Positions 17,126-26,531 of a stretch of DNA of 64,000 nt are shown piece by piece. The position numbers and the translations under genes are program-made. Location of the stretch: assembly GCA_947499555.1 (NCBI GenBank), contig CANMOU010000001.1, positions 1,514,165-1,578,164 of the forward strand. Direction: 5' to 3'. The notes beneath the pieces are model-generated. The model saw only the letters and a list, made by a program, of their open reading frames with translations, ran no database searches and was not told the origin of the DNA. Origin of the DNA: an uncultured Roseovarius sp. (GTDB lineage Bacteria > Pseudomonadota > Alphaproteobacteria > Rhodobacterales > Rhodobacteraceae). How positions within the stretch are numbered: position 1 is the stretch's first letter; every line of letters starts with the position of its first letter.

Positions 17126-18549
17126 AGCCGGTCTCCGATCAAGAATTGCAGTGCCTTATCCAGCCGGATATGGGGTGGCCCCTCCCCCGGCTTGAGCGTC
17201 AGAGATGCCGGAGCAAACGTCATGACCTCATACTCGGCTTGCAGCCATTTTTCGGCCCCATCACGTGCTGGGTTAAGGATCTTTCCAGGATCATCGGGGA
17301 GTTTGCCGGGAAAAAAGGCCGCCTGCTTGCCCCGCTTGCCGGTTTTTGTCAGAAGCGTGCCTCGCACGCAGTTGAGCGTGTCTCCATCATGCGCCCGTGT
17401 CTCTTCCGTCGTGGCCCGGACCGAAGCCAGCGCCAACGCGGCGGTCTGAGCCCCGGCAAAATCGGCCCTGTCGCGCGCATCCCGCAAAAGCGCCTCGGTG
17501 ATTGCAGTCAGCTGCGCGTGTTGAGTGTGATGCAGGTGGTCTGCCTTGGTTGTCGCAAAAAGGATCTTATCCACCCGGCGCCCCAGGAAAATGCGGCTCA
17601 GGAAGGCATTGGTCCCGGGTCGGAATGCGGCGAGAATATCGCGCATGGCCCGGCGCATATCCTCGACCGCCTGTGGCCCGGCATGAATTGCCCCAAGCGC
17701 GTCCACCAAAACCACCTGCCGGTCGATCCGCGCAAAATGATCTCGAAAGAACGGCTTCACCACGTGAGATTTGTAGCTTTCAAATCGCCGCTCGAATTCC
17801 CGCCAGAGAGATTTGCGCGCCGATGAGGCCGGTTTGGGCAAGGGCGCGAAAGTCAGGACGGGTGAACCGGCAAGATCTCCGGGCAGAAGAAAGCGGCCAG
17901 GCGTGCAATCCGACAGACCTGCAGCGCGCGCCTTCGCCAGGTACCCGGTGTAGCTTTTCGCCAATTCCTGCGCTGTCCCTTCCTTGAGCCGGTCGCTTGG
18001 GTTCTGCGTGCGCATGAGATCAAGATAGGCCTTGGCCTCGGGCCTTGGTTCGATACGGCCAAGCGTGTCGTCGGACCATTCGGCGAAACTCTTGTCCAGC
18101 AAGGCAAGGTCGAGCAACCATTCTCCGGGGTAGTCCACAATATCCAGATGTACCGTTCGTGGCCCCTGCAACCCGCCCAAAAGTCCCGATGGGCGTACCC
18201 GAAGCGACAGGCGCAGCTCCGAGATGGCACGCGTGCTCTCGGGCCAATGTGGCTGGTCCGCAGTCAGTGCGCCAAGATGTGTCTCATAGTCAAACCGGGG
18301 CAGCGTGTCATTGGGTTGAGGCTGCAGATATGCCGCTGTTATCCGCCCATCAGCCGCAGCAAGAAGCCCGGGCATTCGGCCGCGGTCCATCAGATTGGCG
18401 ACCAGTGAGGTGATAAAGACGGTCTTTCCTGCCCGGCTCAGCCCGGTCACACCCAGCCGGATGACCGGTTCGCGAAACAAGGCCGAAAAAGTGCCGCCCA
18501 CGCTGTCAAGCCCGCGCGTGACGCCGTCTGCGATCGTGGTGATAACCAA
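17122..18549 (-). CDS. ycjX: YcjX-family GTPase (DUF463)
   Basis: A 475-residue P-loop NTPase: Walker A GVTGLSRAGKTVFITSLVAN near residue 35, a DxxG-like stretch DIVDYPGEW, and the guanine-specificity-like FATTKADHL around residue 310. The C-terminus TLKPGEGPPHIRLDKALQFLIGD is typical of the family. I place the start at a TTG (18549) because AAAGGGGG lies about 7 bases upstream and the protein then begins LVITTIADGVTRG, as expected; ATG codons at 18594 and 18627 have no ribosome-binding site. First gene of a three-gene operon, divergent from truA. Confidence 0.88.
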   Translation of the reverse strand: MVITTIADGVTRGLDSVGGTFSALFREPVIRLGVTGLSRAGKTVFITSLVANLMDRGRMPGLLAAADGRITAAYLQPQPNDTLPRFDYETHLGALTADQPHWPESTRAISELRLSLRVRPSGLLGGLQGPRTVHLDIVDYPGEWLLDLALLDKSFAEWSDDTLGRIEPRPEAKAYLDLMRTQNPSDRLKEGTAQELAKSYTGYLAKARAAGLSDCTPGRFLLPGDLAGSPVLTFAPLPKPASSARKSLWREFERRFESYKSHVVKPFFRDHFARIDRQVVLVDALGAIHAGPQAVEDMRRAMRDILAAFRPGTNAFLSRIFLGRRVDKILFATTKADHLHHTQHAQLTAITEALLRDARDRADFAGAQTAALALASVRATTEETRAHDGDTLNCVRGTLLTKTGKRGKQAAFFPGKLPDDPGKILNPARDGAEKWLQAEYEVMTFAPASLTLKPGEGPPHIRLDKALQFLIGDRL

Positions 18550-18696
18550 TGACTGCCCCCTTTCGCCTAAAGATAGGGCCAGCTCACCGGGCATGCCAGA
18601 GGCAAGTCGGGGGGGAATTTTGGGCATTTACGTATCTGCACTGGCGAACGATGGCGGGGATTGTGCGCAGGCAGGATCGCAGGCTAAAAGCCCGCC

Positions 18697-19467
18697 ATGC
18701 CACGCTACGCCTTGAAAATAGAATATAATGGAGCGCCCTTTGCTGGGTGGCAGAGACAGGCCGACCAGCCATCAGTTCAAGGGGCCATAGAAGCCGCGCT
18801 TGCCAAACTGCAGCCGGGGGCCCACACGATTGCGGCGGCCGGGCGAACCGATGCGGGCGTTCATGCGTTGGCGCAGGTCGCGCATTGCGACCTGGCCAAG
18901 GCTTGGGAACCGTTTCGTCTTTCCGAGGCGCTCAATCACCACCTCAAACCGCTGCCTGTCGCGGTCTTGAACTGCGCCGCGGTGAACGCCGACTGGCATG
19001 CTCGCTTTTCTGCGGTTGAGCGACGGTATCTGTTTCGCATGCTCATGCGCAGGGCCCCTGCGACGCATGATGCAGGCCAGGTCTGGCAAGTGCCTGCTAA
19101 TCTGGATGTCGATGCGATGCGAGAGGGAGCAGCCTATCTCGTGGGGCACCACGATTTCACAACTTTTCGCTCAAGCATCTGCCAGGCCCAAAGCCCGTTG
19201 AAAACGCTTGATATGATCGACATTGAGCGGATCAACGGCCTCAGCGGCCCGGAGGTGCAGTTTCGGCTGCGGGCACGCTCGTTTCTGCACAATCAGGTGC
19301 GCAGCATCGTCGGCACCCTGGAGCGCGTTGGCCGTGGCGCCTGGTCACCAAAAGATGTCAGCACCGCTCTGAAGGCCTGCGATCGCGCCGCCTGCGGCCC
19401 GGTCTGCCCCCCCCAAGGCCTTTATCTTGCTGCAGTCGAATACCCTGAAGACCCGTTCGCCGATTAA
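18697..19467 (+). CDS. truA: tRNA pseudouridine(38-40) synthase
   Basis: A 256-residue enzyme that isomerises U38-U40 in the tRNA anticodon stem-loop. The catalytic aspartate sits in [20 protein letters not shown], preceded by [13 protein letters not shown] at the N-terminus and followed by [19 protein letters not shown] near the C-terminus, all TruA signatures. Length is standard. The tRNA-Arg gene follows 41 bases later on the same strand. Confidence 0.95.
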   Translation: MPRYALKIEYNGAPFAGWQRQADQPSVQGAIEAALAKLQPGAHTIAAAGRTDAGVHALAQVAHCDLAKAWEPFRLSEALNHHLKPLPVAVLNCAAVNADWHARFSAVERRYLFRMLMRRAPATHDAGQVWQVPANLDVDAMREGAAYLVGHHDFTTFRSSICQAQSPLKTLDMIDIERINGLSGPEVQFRLRARSFLHNQVRSIVGTLERVGRGAWSPKDVSTALKACDRAACGPVCPPQGLYLAAVEYPEDPFAD

Positions 19468-19508
19468 GCTTTGATCTTGTCTTCGCAGGCCGCTAAACCA
19501 CGGTCAGC

Positions 19509-19585
19509 GGTCCCGTAGCTCAACTGGATAGAGCAGCTGACTTCTAATCAGCAGGTTGAGGGTTCGAGTCCTTCCGGGATCGCCA
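19509..19585 (+). tRNA. tRNA-Arg (anticodon TCT)
   Basis: A 77-base cloverleaf: acceptor GGTCCCG pairs with CGGGATC (one G-U pair), D-arm TAGCTCAACTGGATAGAGCA, anticodon arm GCTGA-CTTCTAA-TCAGC with TCT at 19543-19545, T-arm with GGTTCGAGTCC, and an encoded 3' GCCA. It reads AGA codons. Confidence 0.97.
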
Positions 19586-19890
19586 GCAAAACCCATAACT
19601 TAAAGGACGTAAAGCGCCGCTTTCTTAGTCTTGGCTAACACATTTTTTGCTTGAGATTTTTTTCAAACACGCGAGCCAGATAGTTAGGACGGGCGGAAAG
19701 CGGAAGTTTTCTGTAGGTGCGAAAACATATGTTAGCGCTTGCGAAACGGACATTCGAAACGCGTAAAGTGTCCTGGCTTGGTTGCGTCGCCGAATACCGC
19801 ATCTAATTTTAAAGCTGCTTCGCATTCAAGCTTCAAGTCACACTAAAGCAATACCCGGGTGCAAGACTGGGCGGAGACATGGAATCTGCC
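19586..19890. other. Gene-free stretch between tRNA-Arg and the catabolic island
   Basis: This 305-base interval is visibly AT-richer than its neighbours and has no frame with coding character. A 66-codon reverse frame (19625-19825) has no ribosome-binding site and no recognisable motif. It lies 3' of both the tRNA and the convergent aminotransferase gene. I see no attachment-site repeat of the tRNA 3' end here. Confidence 0.6.
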
Positions 19891-21261
19891 TTACGACAAC
19901 ACGCGTTCAATCGCCAGTCTGGTTTTGCCAACGATTTCATCCGCCTCGGCTTCGCTGAGGCAAAATGGTGGGGCAAACCCGATGATGTCGCCTTGGGGCA
20001 TCGCCCGGGCGATTACGCCCATATCTGACATGGCGGCGGCTATATGAGGACCAACTTTGTCGACAGGATCAAAGAACGCACGTTCTTCACATTCGCGCAC
20101 CAGTTCGACGGCGCATAACATGCCCTCTCCGCGCACCTCTCCCACATGTGGATGATCGGCCAGCGCATCTTTCATGTGCACTGTCAAATAGCGCCCAACC
20201 GCACCGGCATTGGTGATCAGGTCAAGCGCATCAAGCAGTTTCAGATTGGCAACCCCGGCGGCGGCTCCAATCGGGTGTGCGGAATAGGTCCATCCATGTC
20301 CGATTGGGCCATTTTCATCCGTGCCTTGCTCCAACACACGCCACATCCGGTCACTCACAATACTGCCTGACAGGGGCGCGTAGGCGCTGGTCAGCCCCTT
20401 GGCGATGGTGATGAGATCGGGTTTGATCCCGTAGTGATCCGAACCAAACATGCTACCCAGACGTCCAAAACCTGTCACGACCTCATCAGCGATCAACAGG
20501 ATATCATGCTTGTCGAGAACCGCTTGAATGGCGGGCCAATACCCTTCAGGCGGCGGGACAATCCCGCCTGTACCCAAAACCGGCTCACCGATAAAGGCGG
20601 CGATGGTATCAGCACCCTCCTGTGCGATGAGGTCTTCCAGCTTGGTAACGCAATGGGCCACGAATTCAGCTTCGGTTTGGTCCTGGTCAGCCCGGCGGAA
20701 GTAATACGGGGCTTCTGTGTGAACGACCTGGCCCAAAGGCAGATCAAATTTCTTGTGAAAGAGCTCCAGACCCGTCAGCGAGCCGGTCATCAGCCCCGAG
20801 CCATGATATCCACGCCAGCGGCTGATGATCTTCTTCTTTTCGGGACGTCCCAAGATGTTGTTGTAATACCAGATCAGCTTGATGTTCGTCTCGTTCGCGT
20901 CACTGCCCGACAGTCCAAAATAGACTTTACTCATATGCTCAGGGGCGCGATCCAGGATCATCTTGGAGAGGGTGATACTGGCCTCGGTCCCATGCCCGAC
21001 ATAGGCGTGGTAATAGGCCAATTCCTTGGCTTGCTCGGCGATCGCTTCGGCAATTTCCGGGCGACCATAGCCCACATTCACACAATAAAGACCGGCAAAG
21101 GCATCCAGATGTTCATGACCCGCGCGATCTACGATATAACATCCCGACCCGCCGGTGATCACTCGCTGAGCCAGATCACCTCGGGCAAACTCCGCCAGAT
21201 GGGTTGAGGGATGGAAAAAGTTTTCGCGATCCCATTGCTCCAGCAGATCATTTTTCAGCAT
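19891..21261 (-). CDS. Class III pyridoxal-phosphate aminotransferase
   Basis: A 456-residue fold-type I, class III aminotransferase. [23 protein letters not shown] and [17 protein letters not shown] are cofactor and substrate-pocket motifs, [19 protein letters not shown] holds the PLP-binding aspartate, and [17 protein letters not shown] holds the Schiff-base lysine. The family moves amino groups from omega-amines such as diaminobutyrate, GABA, putrescine or taurine. As the last gene of the reverse arm of the island it would fit the place of DoeD, the diaminobutyrate transaminase of ectoine breakdown, but substrate cannot be told from sequence. The gap to the EutC-like gene is 84 bases. Confidence 0.88.
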   Translation of the reverse strand: MLKNDLLEQWDRENFFHPSTHLAEFARGDLAQRVITGGSGCYIVDRAGHEHLDAFAGLYCVNVGYGRPEIAEAIAEQAKELAYYHAYVGHGTEASITLSKMILDRAPEHMSKVYFGLSGSDANETNIKLIWYYNNILGRPEKKKIISRWRGYHGSGLMTGSLTGLELFHKKFDLPLGQVVHTEAPYYFRRADQDQTEAEFVAHCVTKLEDLIAQEGADTIAAFIGEPVLGTGGIVPPPEGYWPAIQAVLDKHDILLIADEVVTGFGRLGSMFGSDHYGIKPDLITIAKGLTSAYAPLSGSIVSDRMWRVLEQGTDENGPIGHGWTYSAHPIGAAAGVANLKLLDALDLITNAGAVGRYLTVHMKDALADHPHVGEVRGEGMLCAVELVRECEERAFFDPVDKVGPHIAAAMSDMGVIARAMPQGDIIGFAPPFCLSEAEADEIVGKTRLAIERVLS

Positions 21262-21345
21262 CTTTGAAACTCCCTGTCCCTCTTAGGGCCTCTTTGTTGA
21301 ACCTTGACGGGCATGCGCCCCTCAAGAGCCGCTCAAATATGTGTG

Positions 21346-22338
21346 TCAGCTCTTGATTGTCGTGCCATTCCCAGCGACCTCCGCCCTCTGGCGCGCCAGC
21401 GTTGCAACGGCCGTGTCCTGCACACCGGTTCCAGTCAGATCGCAAACGGTCAGGCTGCTTGTCGCGTCGTAGGATGGCAACGCTCCTGTGATCACGTCGC
21501 CAAGCTCCTGATACGGTGCGTCACCTGGCACAAGACCGGCGGCAATTGCGGCGCGCAGCTCGCCAAGAACTTTGGTCTGGGACAAGCGGTCCGGCACATA
21601 GTGATCCGCCGCAGCAATCAGCGCCGGATCAATTTCGCATTTGTTGTCCTGATCAGAGCCAATGGCGATCACTAGTTGACCCTGTTTGAGGTGTCCCTTC
21701 AGGACGAGCGGCGCTTTTGAAGGGGTCGTGGTGACGATCATATCTGCCGCTTGGGTCGCTTCGCTGATTTTTTGAGCGACGGATGCATCGACGCTTAACT
21801 CATTCGCAATGTCCTGTGCCGCGTCCTGAGCCTTTTCGGCGTCGCGTGCCCAAACCGTCACATGGCTGAGCGGACGCACCAGATGAATGGCTTCTGCTTG
21901 TAACCGGGCCTGCGCGCCGGCGCCGATGACACACAGACGAGAGGCCTCCGCGCGTGCCAGGTGGCGGGCGGCCACTGCACCTGCCGCGGCGGTGCGAACC
22001 TCGGTCAGATAGCCGTTGTCCAGCAGCACCGCCTCGACCTGTCCGGTTTTGGCCGAAAAGACGACCATGATGCCATTTGTCGACGGCAAGCCCATGGACG
22101 GATTATCATAAAATCCCGGAGACATCTTGACGGTAAAGCTCTCGGCCCCATGGATATGGGCGGTTTTGATATCAATCTCACCGTTGTTTTCGTGAATGCC
22201 CATAGACACGATTGGTGGCATTTCCACGCTACCACCGGCCAGAGCAGCAAAACCTTGTTCGATGCAATCAACAAGCGACAGATCCAGCGGCACCAGCGCC
22301 CGCAGTTCGGTTTCGGTCAATATCTTGATATCAGGCAT
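21346..22338 (-). CDS. eutC: EutC-like ornithine cyclodeaminase/mu-crystallin family protein
   Basis: A 330-residue NAD(P)-binding protein of the ornithine cyclodeaminase family: MPPIVSMGIHENNGEIDIKTAHI near residue 45, PSMGLPSTNGIMVVFSAKTG near residue 82, and Rossmann motif VIGAGAQARLQAEAI near residue 128. In hydroxyectoine users the homologue EutC is paired with the EutB dehydratase. Here the EutB-like gene is directly upstream and overlaps the start by 8 bases, so the pairing is kept. Start at 22338 (MPDIKILTETELRAL) preferred; a longer frame into eutB is rejected. Delta1-pyrroline-type or imine reduction is the family chemistry; exact substrate inferred. Confidence 0.82.
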   Translation of the reverse strand: MPDIKILTETELRALVPLDLSLVDCIEQGFAALAGGSVEMPPIVSMGIHENNGEIDIKTAHIHGAESFTVKMSPGFYDNPSMGLPSTNGIMVVFSAKTGQVEAVLLDNGYLTEVRTAAAGAVAARHLARAEASRLCVIGAGAQARLQAEAIHLVRPLSHVTVWARDAEKAQDAAQDIANELSVDASVAQKISEATQAADMIVTTTPSKAPLVLKGHLKQGQLVIAIGSDQDNKCEIDPALIAAADHYVPDRLSQTKVLGELRAAIAAGLVPGDAPYQELGDVITGALPSYDATSSLTVCDLTGTGVQDTAVATLARQRAEVAGNGTTIKS

Positions 22339-23323
22339 TGTTTTCCCCCGCCGTGACGTCCACATCCTCGCCAGATACAATTCGGTGATGCAACGCCATG
22401 TCAATGTTTCCACCGCTCAACAGCAGTGCGGTTTCGCCATCGGGTCTCACTTTGCCTGCAAGCAGGGCCGCAATACCGACCGAGCCTGACCCTTCAATAA
22501 TCTGGTGTTCATGCCAATAGGCATGACGGATTGCGGCGGCAATCTCTACCTCGCTGACCAAAACGATGTCGTCCACCAAATCCCGCGTCATTTGAAACGT
22601 GTAGGCATTATCAAGCCCAATGCCCCCACCCAGACTGTCCGCCAGGGTCGAAAGCTCTGGCACCATGATCGGTTTGCCAGCTTTCTGGCAGGCATACATG
22701 GCCGCACCACGCTCCATCGAGACACCGATGACGCGGATATCGGGACTACGCGCCTTTAACGCGGCGGCGACGCCAGAAACCAAACCTCCGCCGGAAAGCT
22801 GCACCAGAACGGTGGACAAGTCGGGCACATCCTCAATAAGCTCCAGACCAAGCGTGCCTTGCCCGGCAATGATGTCGGGGTGATCAAAGGGCGGGATCAT
22901 CGTCATCCCGTCTTCTGCCACTAACCGGTCCACTTCGATCTGCGCGTCATCCTGGCTTTGCCCGATGATGCGGACCTCTGCGCCCTGGGCGCGAATTCCG
23001 TCGATCTTGTTTTGCGGTACCAGTTGGGACATGGCCACAATGCAGCGCACGTCGTTTTGCCGGGCCGCAAAGGCCAGACCACGTCCATGGTTGCCCGTGG
23101 ACACACCGACCACACCTTTCGCGCGCTGATCATCTGACAGGTTCAGAATGGCATTTGTCGCACCACGGATTTTGAACGATCCTGTGCGCTGCTGGTGCTC
23201 CAGTTTCAGATGCACCGGGACGCCCGCTGTCGTGCTCAGGCTTTCGGAGTGTTCGGTTCTGGTGCGATGAATTGTGCTGGCAATTCGGGCTTGCGCTGCC
23301 TCGATATCTGCAACACCGATCAT
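22331..23323 (-). CDS. eutB: EutB-like threonine/serine dehydratase family enzyme
   Basis: A 330-residue fold-type II PLP enzyme. The Schiff-base lysine is in RTGSFKIRGATNAI (about residue 53), GVSTGNHGRGLAFAARQN is the cofactor region, and QLSGGGLVSGVAAALK is the phosphate-binding glycine loop. It belongs to the threonine dehydratase group that includes EutB, the hydroxyectoine utilisation dehydratase, which removes water/ammonia from a beta-hydroxy amino acid. The overlap with the EutC-like gene downstream and with the Rieske gene upstream (4 bases) shows tight coupling. Start at 23323 (MIGVADIEAAQARI). Confidence 0.82.
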   Translation of the reverse strand: MIGVADIEAAQARIASTIHRTRTEHSESLSTTAGVPVHLKLEHQQRTGSFKIRGATNAILNLSDDQRAKGVVGVSTGNHGRGLAFAARQNDVRCIVAMSQLVPQNKIDGIRAQGAEVRIIGQSQDDAQIEVDRLVAEDGMTMIPPFDHPDIIAGQGTLGLELIEDVPDLSTVLVQLSGGGLVSGVAAALKARSPDIRVIGVSMERGAAMYACQKAGKPIMVPELSTLADSLGGGIGLDNAYTFQMTRDLVDDIVLVSEVEIAAAIRHAYWHEHQIIEGSGSVGIAALLAGKVRPDGETALLLSGGNIDMALHHRIVSGEDVDVTAGENNA

Positions 23324-24495
23324 TCTGCCACCTTGGAAGCGGGAGCCGCTGGCGCTGTGAGCATCCTTGCCAGATAGCGTTGGAATTCCCAAATGGTCTG
23401 CTCTTTTGGTGAGAGGCGCCCCGGCTGCGCCGACAGGGCCGCGGCATTACGCGCGATGGCCGACGTGATTGGTTTGTCCTCGTCATTGATCGCGTGAAAG
23501 CTGGCCTTCAGCTCGTCCACACGCTCGTCAAATTCCGCGCCTTGCGGCATGGCGTCAGGGTGAACATCAACGCCCCAAAAGACGCGCACTTTGTCCGTTT
23601 CAACCGGCATCAGGGACATCCAGAACGTCCGCTCGGCCGACACAGACGCCATCTGCGCCGGAAACGCGCCAAAGAGCGGCACGCTGTTGACCTCATCCTC
23701 GGTCAACTTCGGATTGGGGTTTGCCATTGCTTCGCTATATTCAAACGCCACGCCGGGATTTCGCCCTTGTGTATATAGGCAATAGCCCGGACCGCCGGTC
23801 ACGACATGGGCGTGTTGGGTGGGTAGAACTGGCTCAACAGTTTTGCTGTGCACGGCAAACAAGTGGTAAGGCTCCATGAAATTCTGAAAGAGAATTTTCC
23901 AGTTGGTGTCCCAAATTTCATCAACCCGAAACAAGGTGCGATAACTCTCGACATCATAGTTGGCCAGAAGCTCTGTCAAAGGCGCCAATCGCGGCGCCAA
24001 AGGCTTTGCCAAAGGGTCGAGATTGACGTAAACCCAGCCCAGCCATTCTTCGACGGCGAATTGCGGCAAATGACAGTCTCTCTTGTCGAAGTTGTCCCGC
24101 ATATGGGCCGCCCCGATCAGCTGGCCATCCAATGTGTAGGTCCAGGCATGGTAGGGACAGGTGATTTTGCCACCAATGGTACCCTCGCCCTCAAGCAGAC
24201 TCATCATCCGGTGGCGGCAAATATTGGACATTGCGCGCAACACACCATCATGGTCGCGCAGGATGATGACCTCATCGCGGCTGATGGTCATCACCCGGTA
24301 ATCGCCGGGCTGTTCGAACTCATCCGAACGACCCACACAAATCCATTCCCGATTGAAGATCACATCCCGTTCCAGTTCGAGAAACGCCTGCGATGTATAG
24401 ACTTGGGGTGGTGTCGCCTCGGACTGATCTTCGGGCAAAGAGGCATTCGCGGACACCGCATCGAGCAATTCGGAAAGTGGCATATTGGGCTGCAT
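23320..24495 (-). CDS. Rieske non-haem iron oxygenase, alpha subunit
   Basis: A 391-residue ring-hydroxylating-type oxygenase. The Rieske cluster ligands are C93-R-H95 and C113-P-Y-H116 (CRHRMMSLL ... ITCPYHAWTYTLDG). The mononuclear iron site is in NWKILFQNFMEPYHLFAVH, with H211 and H216. This subgroup is the one that includes betaine, carnitine and stachydrine monooxygenases that N-demethylate or cleave small quaternary amines, as well as others; which one cannot be told. No reductase gene is in the window, so electrons must come from a partner elsewhere. Not part of the standard ectoine pathway. Confidence 0.88.
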   Translation of the reverse strand: MQPNMPLSELLDAVSANASLPEDQSEATPPQVYTSQAFLELERDVIFNREWICVGRSDEFEQPGDYRVMTISRDEVIILRDHDGVLRAMSNICRHRMMSLLEGEGTIGGKITCPYHAWTYTLDGQLIGAAHMRDNFDKRDCHLPQFAVEEWLGWVYVNLDPLAKPLAPRLAPLTELLANYDVESYRTLFRVDEIWDTNWKILFQNFMEPYHLFAVHSKTVEPVLPTQHAHVVTGGPGYCLYTQGRNPGVAFEYSEAMANPNPKLTEDEVNSVPLFGAFPAQMASVSAERTFWMSLMPVETDKVRVFWGVDVHPDAMPQGAEFDERVDELKASFHAINDEDKPITSAIARNAAALSAQPGRLSPKEQTIWEFQRYLARMLTAPAAPASKVAE

Positions 24496-24511
24496 GACAG
24501 GACCTCAATCG

Positions 24512-25711
24512 CTAGGTTTGGCGCGCGTGAGACAATCGCGTCGTGAGCTTGCGCAGAAAATCCAACCCCTGCGCCAGTTCTTCGACTTCAATATATTCAT
24601 CGGCCTTGTGGGCCCGGCTGATGTCGCCGGGACCAAAGACGACGGTCGAATAATCGGCATCACTGAAATACCCCGCATCAGTCCCGAATGAAACCACACC
24701 GGTGTCGTTCAACCCCGTAATCGCGCTCACAAATTCCGCCGCACGCGCTGCGTTGCGATCATCAAGCGGCGGAACGGCGATTTCGGTAATTATCCGGATC
24801 TCCGCCGTGTCGCAGACGGCCCGCATAGCTGGCAGGATGTCCTGTGCGGCAAAGGCTTCGATCTCGGAAATCGCAAGGGATCCGTCCTCGCCCGGCATCG
24901 GACGGTATTCCCAATCGAAGTTGCACCAACCGGCAGTCGCGTTTCGGGCCGCGCCACCTTCTATCGTGCCAACATTGAAGGTGGGGTAAGGCGGGCTGTA
25001 AAACGACCCTTTGACAGGGCTGGCCGCACGTTGCGCGTTCATTTCTTCGATCTTCGAGATCAGTTTCATCGCCGCCGAGATTGCGTTGACGCCTCGCCTT
25101 GGGTCGCAAGAATGCGCCTCTTGCCCTTTGATTTCCGTGCGCATCTCATAGCCGCCCTTATGGCCGGTCACGATCTTCATCTGCGTCGGTTCGCCGACAA
25201 TGACGATCTCGGGGCGATAGGCAAACCCCGACAGGCTTTCGAGCAGGACGGGCATCCCCAGCCCGCCGGTTTCCTCGTCAAAGGTAAATGCGATATGAAT
25301 TGGCTTGGTCAGGGGTGCGGCTTTGAACACAGGCACCGAGGCCAGAACACAGGCCAGAAACCCCTTCATATCAACCGAACCGCGTCCATAAAGCCTGTTG
25401 CCTTTGCGGGTCAGCTTGAAAGGATCGCTGGACCAGTCCTGACCCTCTACCGGGACAACATCTGTATGTCCGTTCAAGACGACCCCGCCGTCGATTTCTG
25501 GCCCTATCGTCGCGAAGATGTTCGCGCGCTCTTTTGTCTCGTCAAAACTCAGAGTGGATGAAATGCCATGCTGTGTCAGATAATCCTGAATATACCCGAC
25601 AATACCATGGGTCGGGCGGCCCGAAACGCTCTCAAAGCCCACCAGAGCCTCAAGAATATCTATGGCCGCATCCAGTGTTTGGGGCAGGACTGCATCCTCA
25701 GACGGCATCAT
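24512..25711 (-). CDS. ArgE/DapE-type M20 amidohydrolase (acetylornithine deacetylase-like)
   Basis: A 399-residue zinc peptidase of family M20. Metal-site motifs are VVLNGHTDVVPVEG (His, Asp), YGRGSVDMKGFLA (bridging Asp), FTFDEETGGLGM (Glu-Glu), and FGPGDISRAHKADEYIEV (His). ArgE-type members cleave N-acyl groups from amino acids such as N-acetylornithine. In this island it could deacylate an N-acyl diamino acid, the job done by the unrelated AspA-type deacetylase DoeB/EutE in known ectoine pathways; this is inference. Two ATG codons (25711, 25708) both overlap the GntR stop. Confidence 0.85.
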   Translation of the reverse strand: MMPSEDAVLPQTLDAAIDILEALVGFESVSGRPTHGIVGYIQDYLTQHGISSTLSFDETKERANIFATIGPEIDGGVVLNGHTDVVPVEGQDWSSDPFKLTRKGNRLYGRGSVDMKGFLACVLASVPVFKAAPLTKPIHIAFTFDEETGGLGMPVLLESLSGFAYRPEIVIVGEPTQMKIVTGHKGGYEMRTEIKGQEAHSCDPRRGVNAISAAMKLISKIEEMNAQRAASPVKGSFYSPPYPTFNVGTIEGGAARNATAGWCNFDWEYRPMPGEDGSLAISEIEAFAAQDILPAMRAVCDTAEIRIITEIAVPPLDDRNAARAAEFVSAITGLNDTGVVSFGTDAGYFSDADYSTVVFGPGDISRAHKADEYIEVEELAQGLDFLRKLTTRLSHARQT

Positions 25712-26406
25712 GGTTCGGCCAGCAGTCGACCAAGAAGGGTCAACATCCGCTGAAGATCGATGCTGCGGTAGTGCCCAACACTGCGAATGTCATTGTCCAC
25801 CATGGCCGCCCGGATTTCTTCTAACTCGTTGAGCTGACCGGCATGCGCCTTGTCCCAACCGAACTGAGGAAGAAACGTGTACCAAATGCGCGCCACCCGG
25901 TAATACATCAGCTCGGTGATCTCACAGAGCGGCGCATTGCCCGTCAGATTGGACAGTAACTGTTGCAGATCATTCGCGATGAGGGCCAGTTCATCAAAGG
26001 ACCCTGTTTTGTCGGCCAGATTCCGGGTGCGGTTAACCAACGCGTCTATCGTAGCGATATGATCCGGCGTGATTTCAACCGGCGACAGCTCTCCCATCAT
26101 TTCAGCCAGACGTTTGCGCAGGTCATAAATCTGTTTGAAGGTCTTCAGATCAATGTCGGTCACCATTGTGCCAACGCCATTCTTGATCGTCACCAGCCCC
26201 ATGAACTCAAGCCGGTGAAAGACCCGGCGGATCGGTGTGCGGCTGATACCGAACTCTTTGGCCAGCGCCCCCTCGCTCAGCACGGTTCCGGGTGGATAGG
26301 TCAACAGGCAGATCCGGTCCCGCAACTCGCAATAGATCCGGTCAAACCGTTCAGCGCCGGTTTCGTCTTCTGATACGGCAATAGCCGTCTCGGCTATTTT
26401 GACCAT
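25708..26406 (-). CDS. GntR-family transcriptional regulator (FCD type)
   Basis: A 232-residue regulator: winged helix-turn-helix at residues about 20-90 (TVLSEGALAKEFGISRTPIRRVFHRLEFMGLVTIKNGVGTMV) and a C-terminal all-helical ligand-binding FCD-like domain with possible metal-binding histidines (Asn/His in NDIRSVGHYRSIDLQ). It is first in the reverse arm and lies opposite the EutA-like gene across a 125-base gap that contains the palindrome CTGTATACAG. It is unrelated to EnuR, the MocR-type regulator of most ectoine clusters. Confidence 0.88.
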   Translation of the reverse strand: MVKIAETAIAVSEDETGAERFDRIYCELRDRICLLTYPPGTVLSEGALAKEFGISRTPIRRVFHRLEFMGLVTIKNGVGTMVTDIDLKTFKQIYDLRKRLAEMMGELSPVEITPDHIATIDALVNRTRNLADKTGSFDELALIANDLQQLLSNLTGNAPLCEITELMYYRVARIWYTFLPQFGWDKAHAGQLNELEEIRAAMVDNDIRSVGHYRSIDLQRMLTLLGRLLAEP

Positions 26407-26513
26407 CGGCTTCCCCCGGTTGAGGTTTCTGCGTTTCGCGCGATTGCATTGTGCGCGGAGTCATCTCCCATTGACACGACTCAGCTTTAGGGGCGAGCAT
26501 AGCTAAAATCAAG

Positions 26514-26523
26514 CTGTATACAG
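26514..26523. promoter_or_regulatory. Candidate GntR operator in the divergent promoter
   Basis: A perfect 10-base palindrome CTGTATACAG lies 8 bases before the ATG of the EutA-like gene. Palindromes with a TGTATACA core are typical of FadR/FCD-type GntR proteins, and the GntR gene is divergent here. A TTGACA hexamer occurs at 26471-26476 but without a well-spaced -10. Confidence 0.5.
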
Positions 26524-26531
26524 GCTATGCC

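Noticed and set aside
19509-19585. tRNA-Arg as integration site of the catabolic island
   Set aside because: No repeat of the tRNA 3' end and no integrase gene are visible between here and the end of the island.
19625-19825. 66-codon reverse frame in the gap after tRNA-Arg
   Set aside because: No ribosome-binding site, no motif, and AT-rich non-coding composition.
25708-26406. EnuR-type ectoine regulator
   Set aside because: The protein is only 232 residues with an FCD-like C-terminal domain, whereas EnuR is a MocR-type protein with a fused aminotransferase domain.
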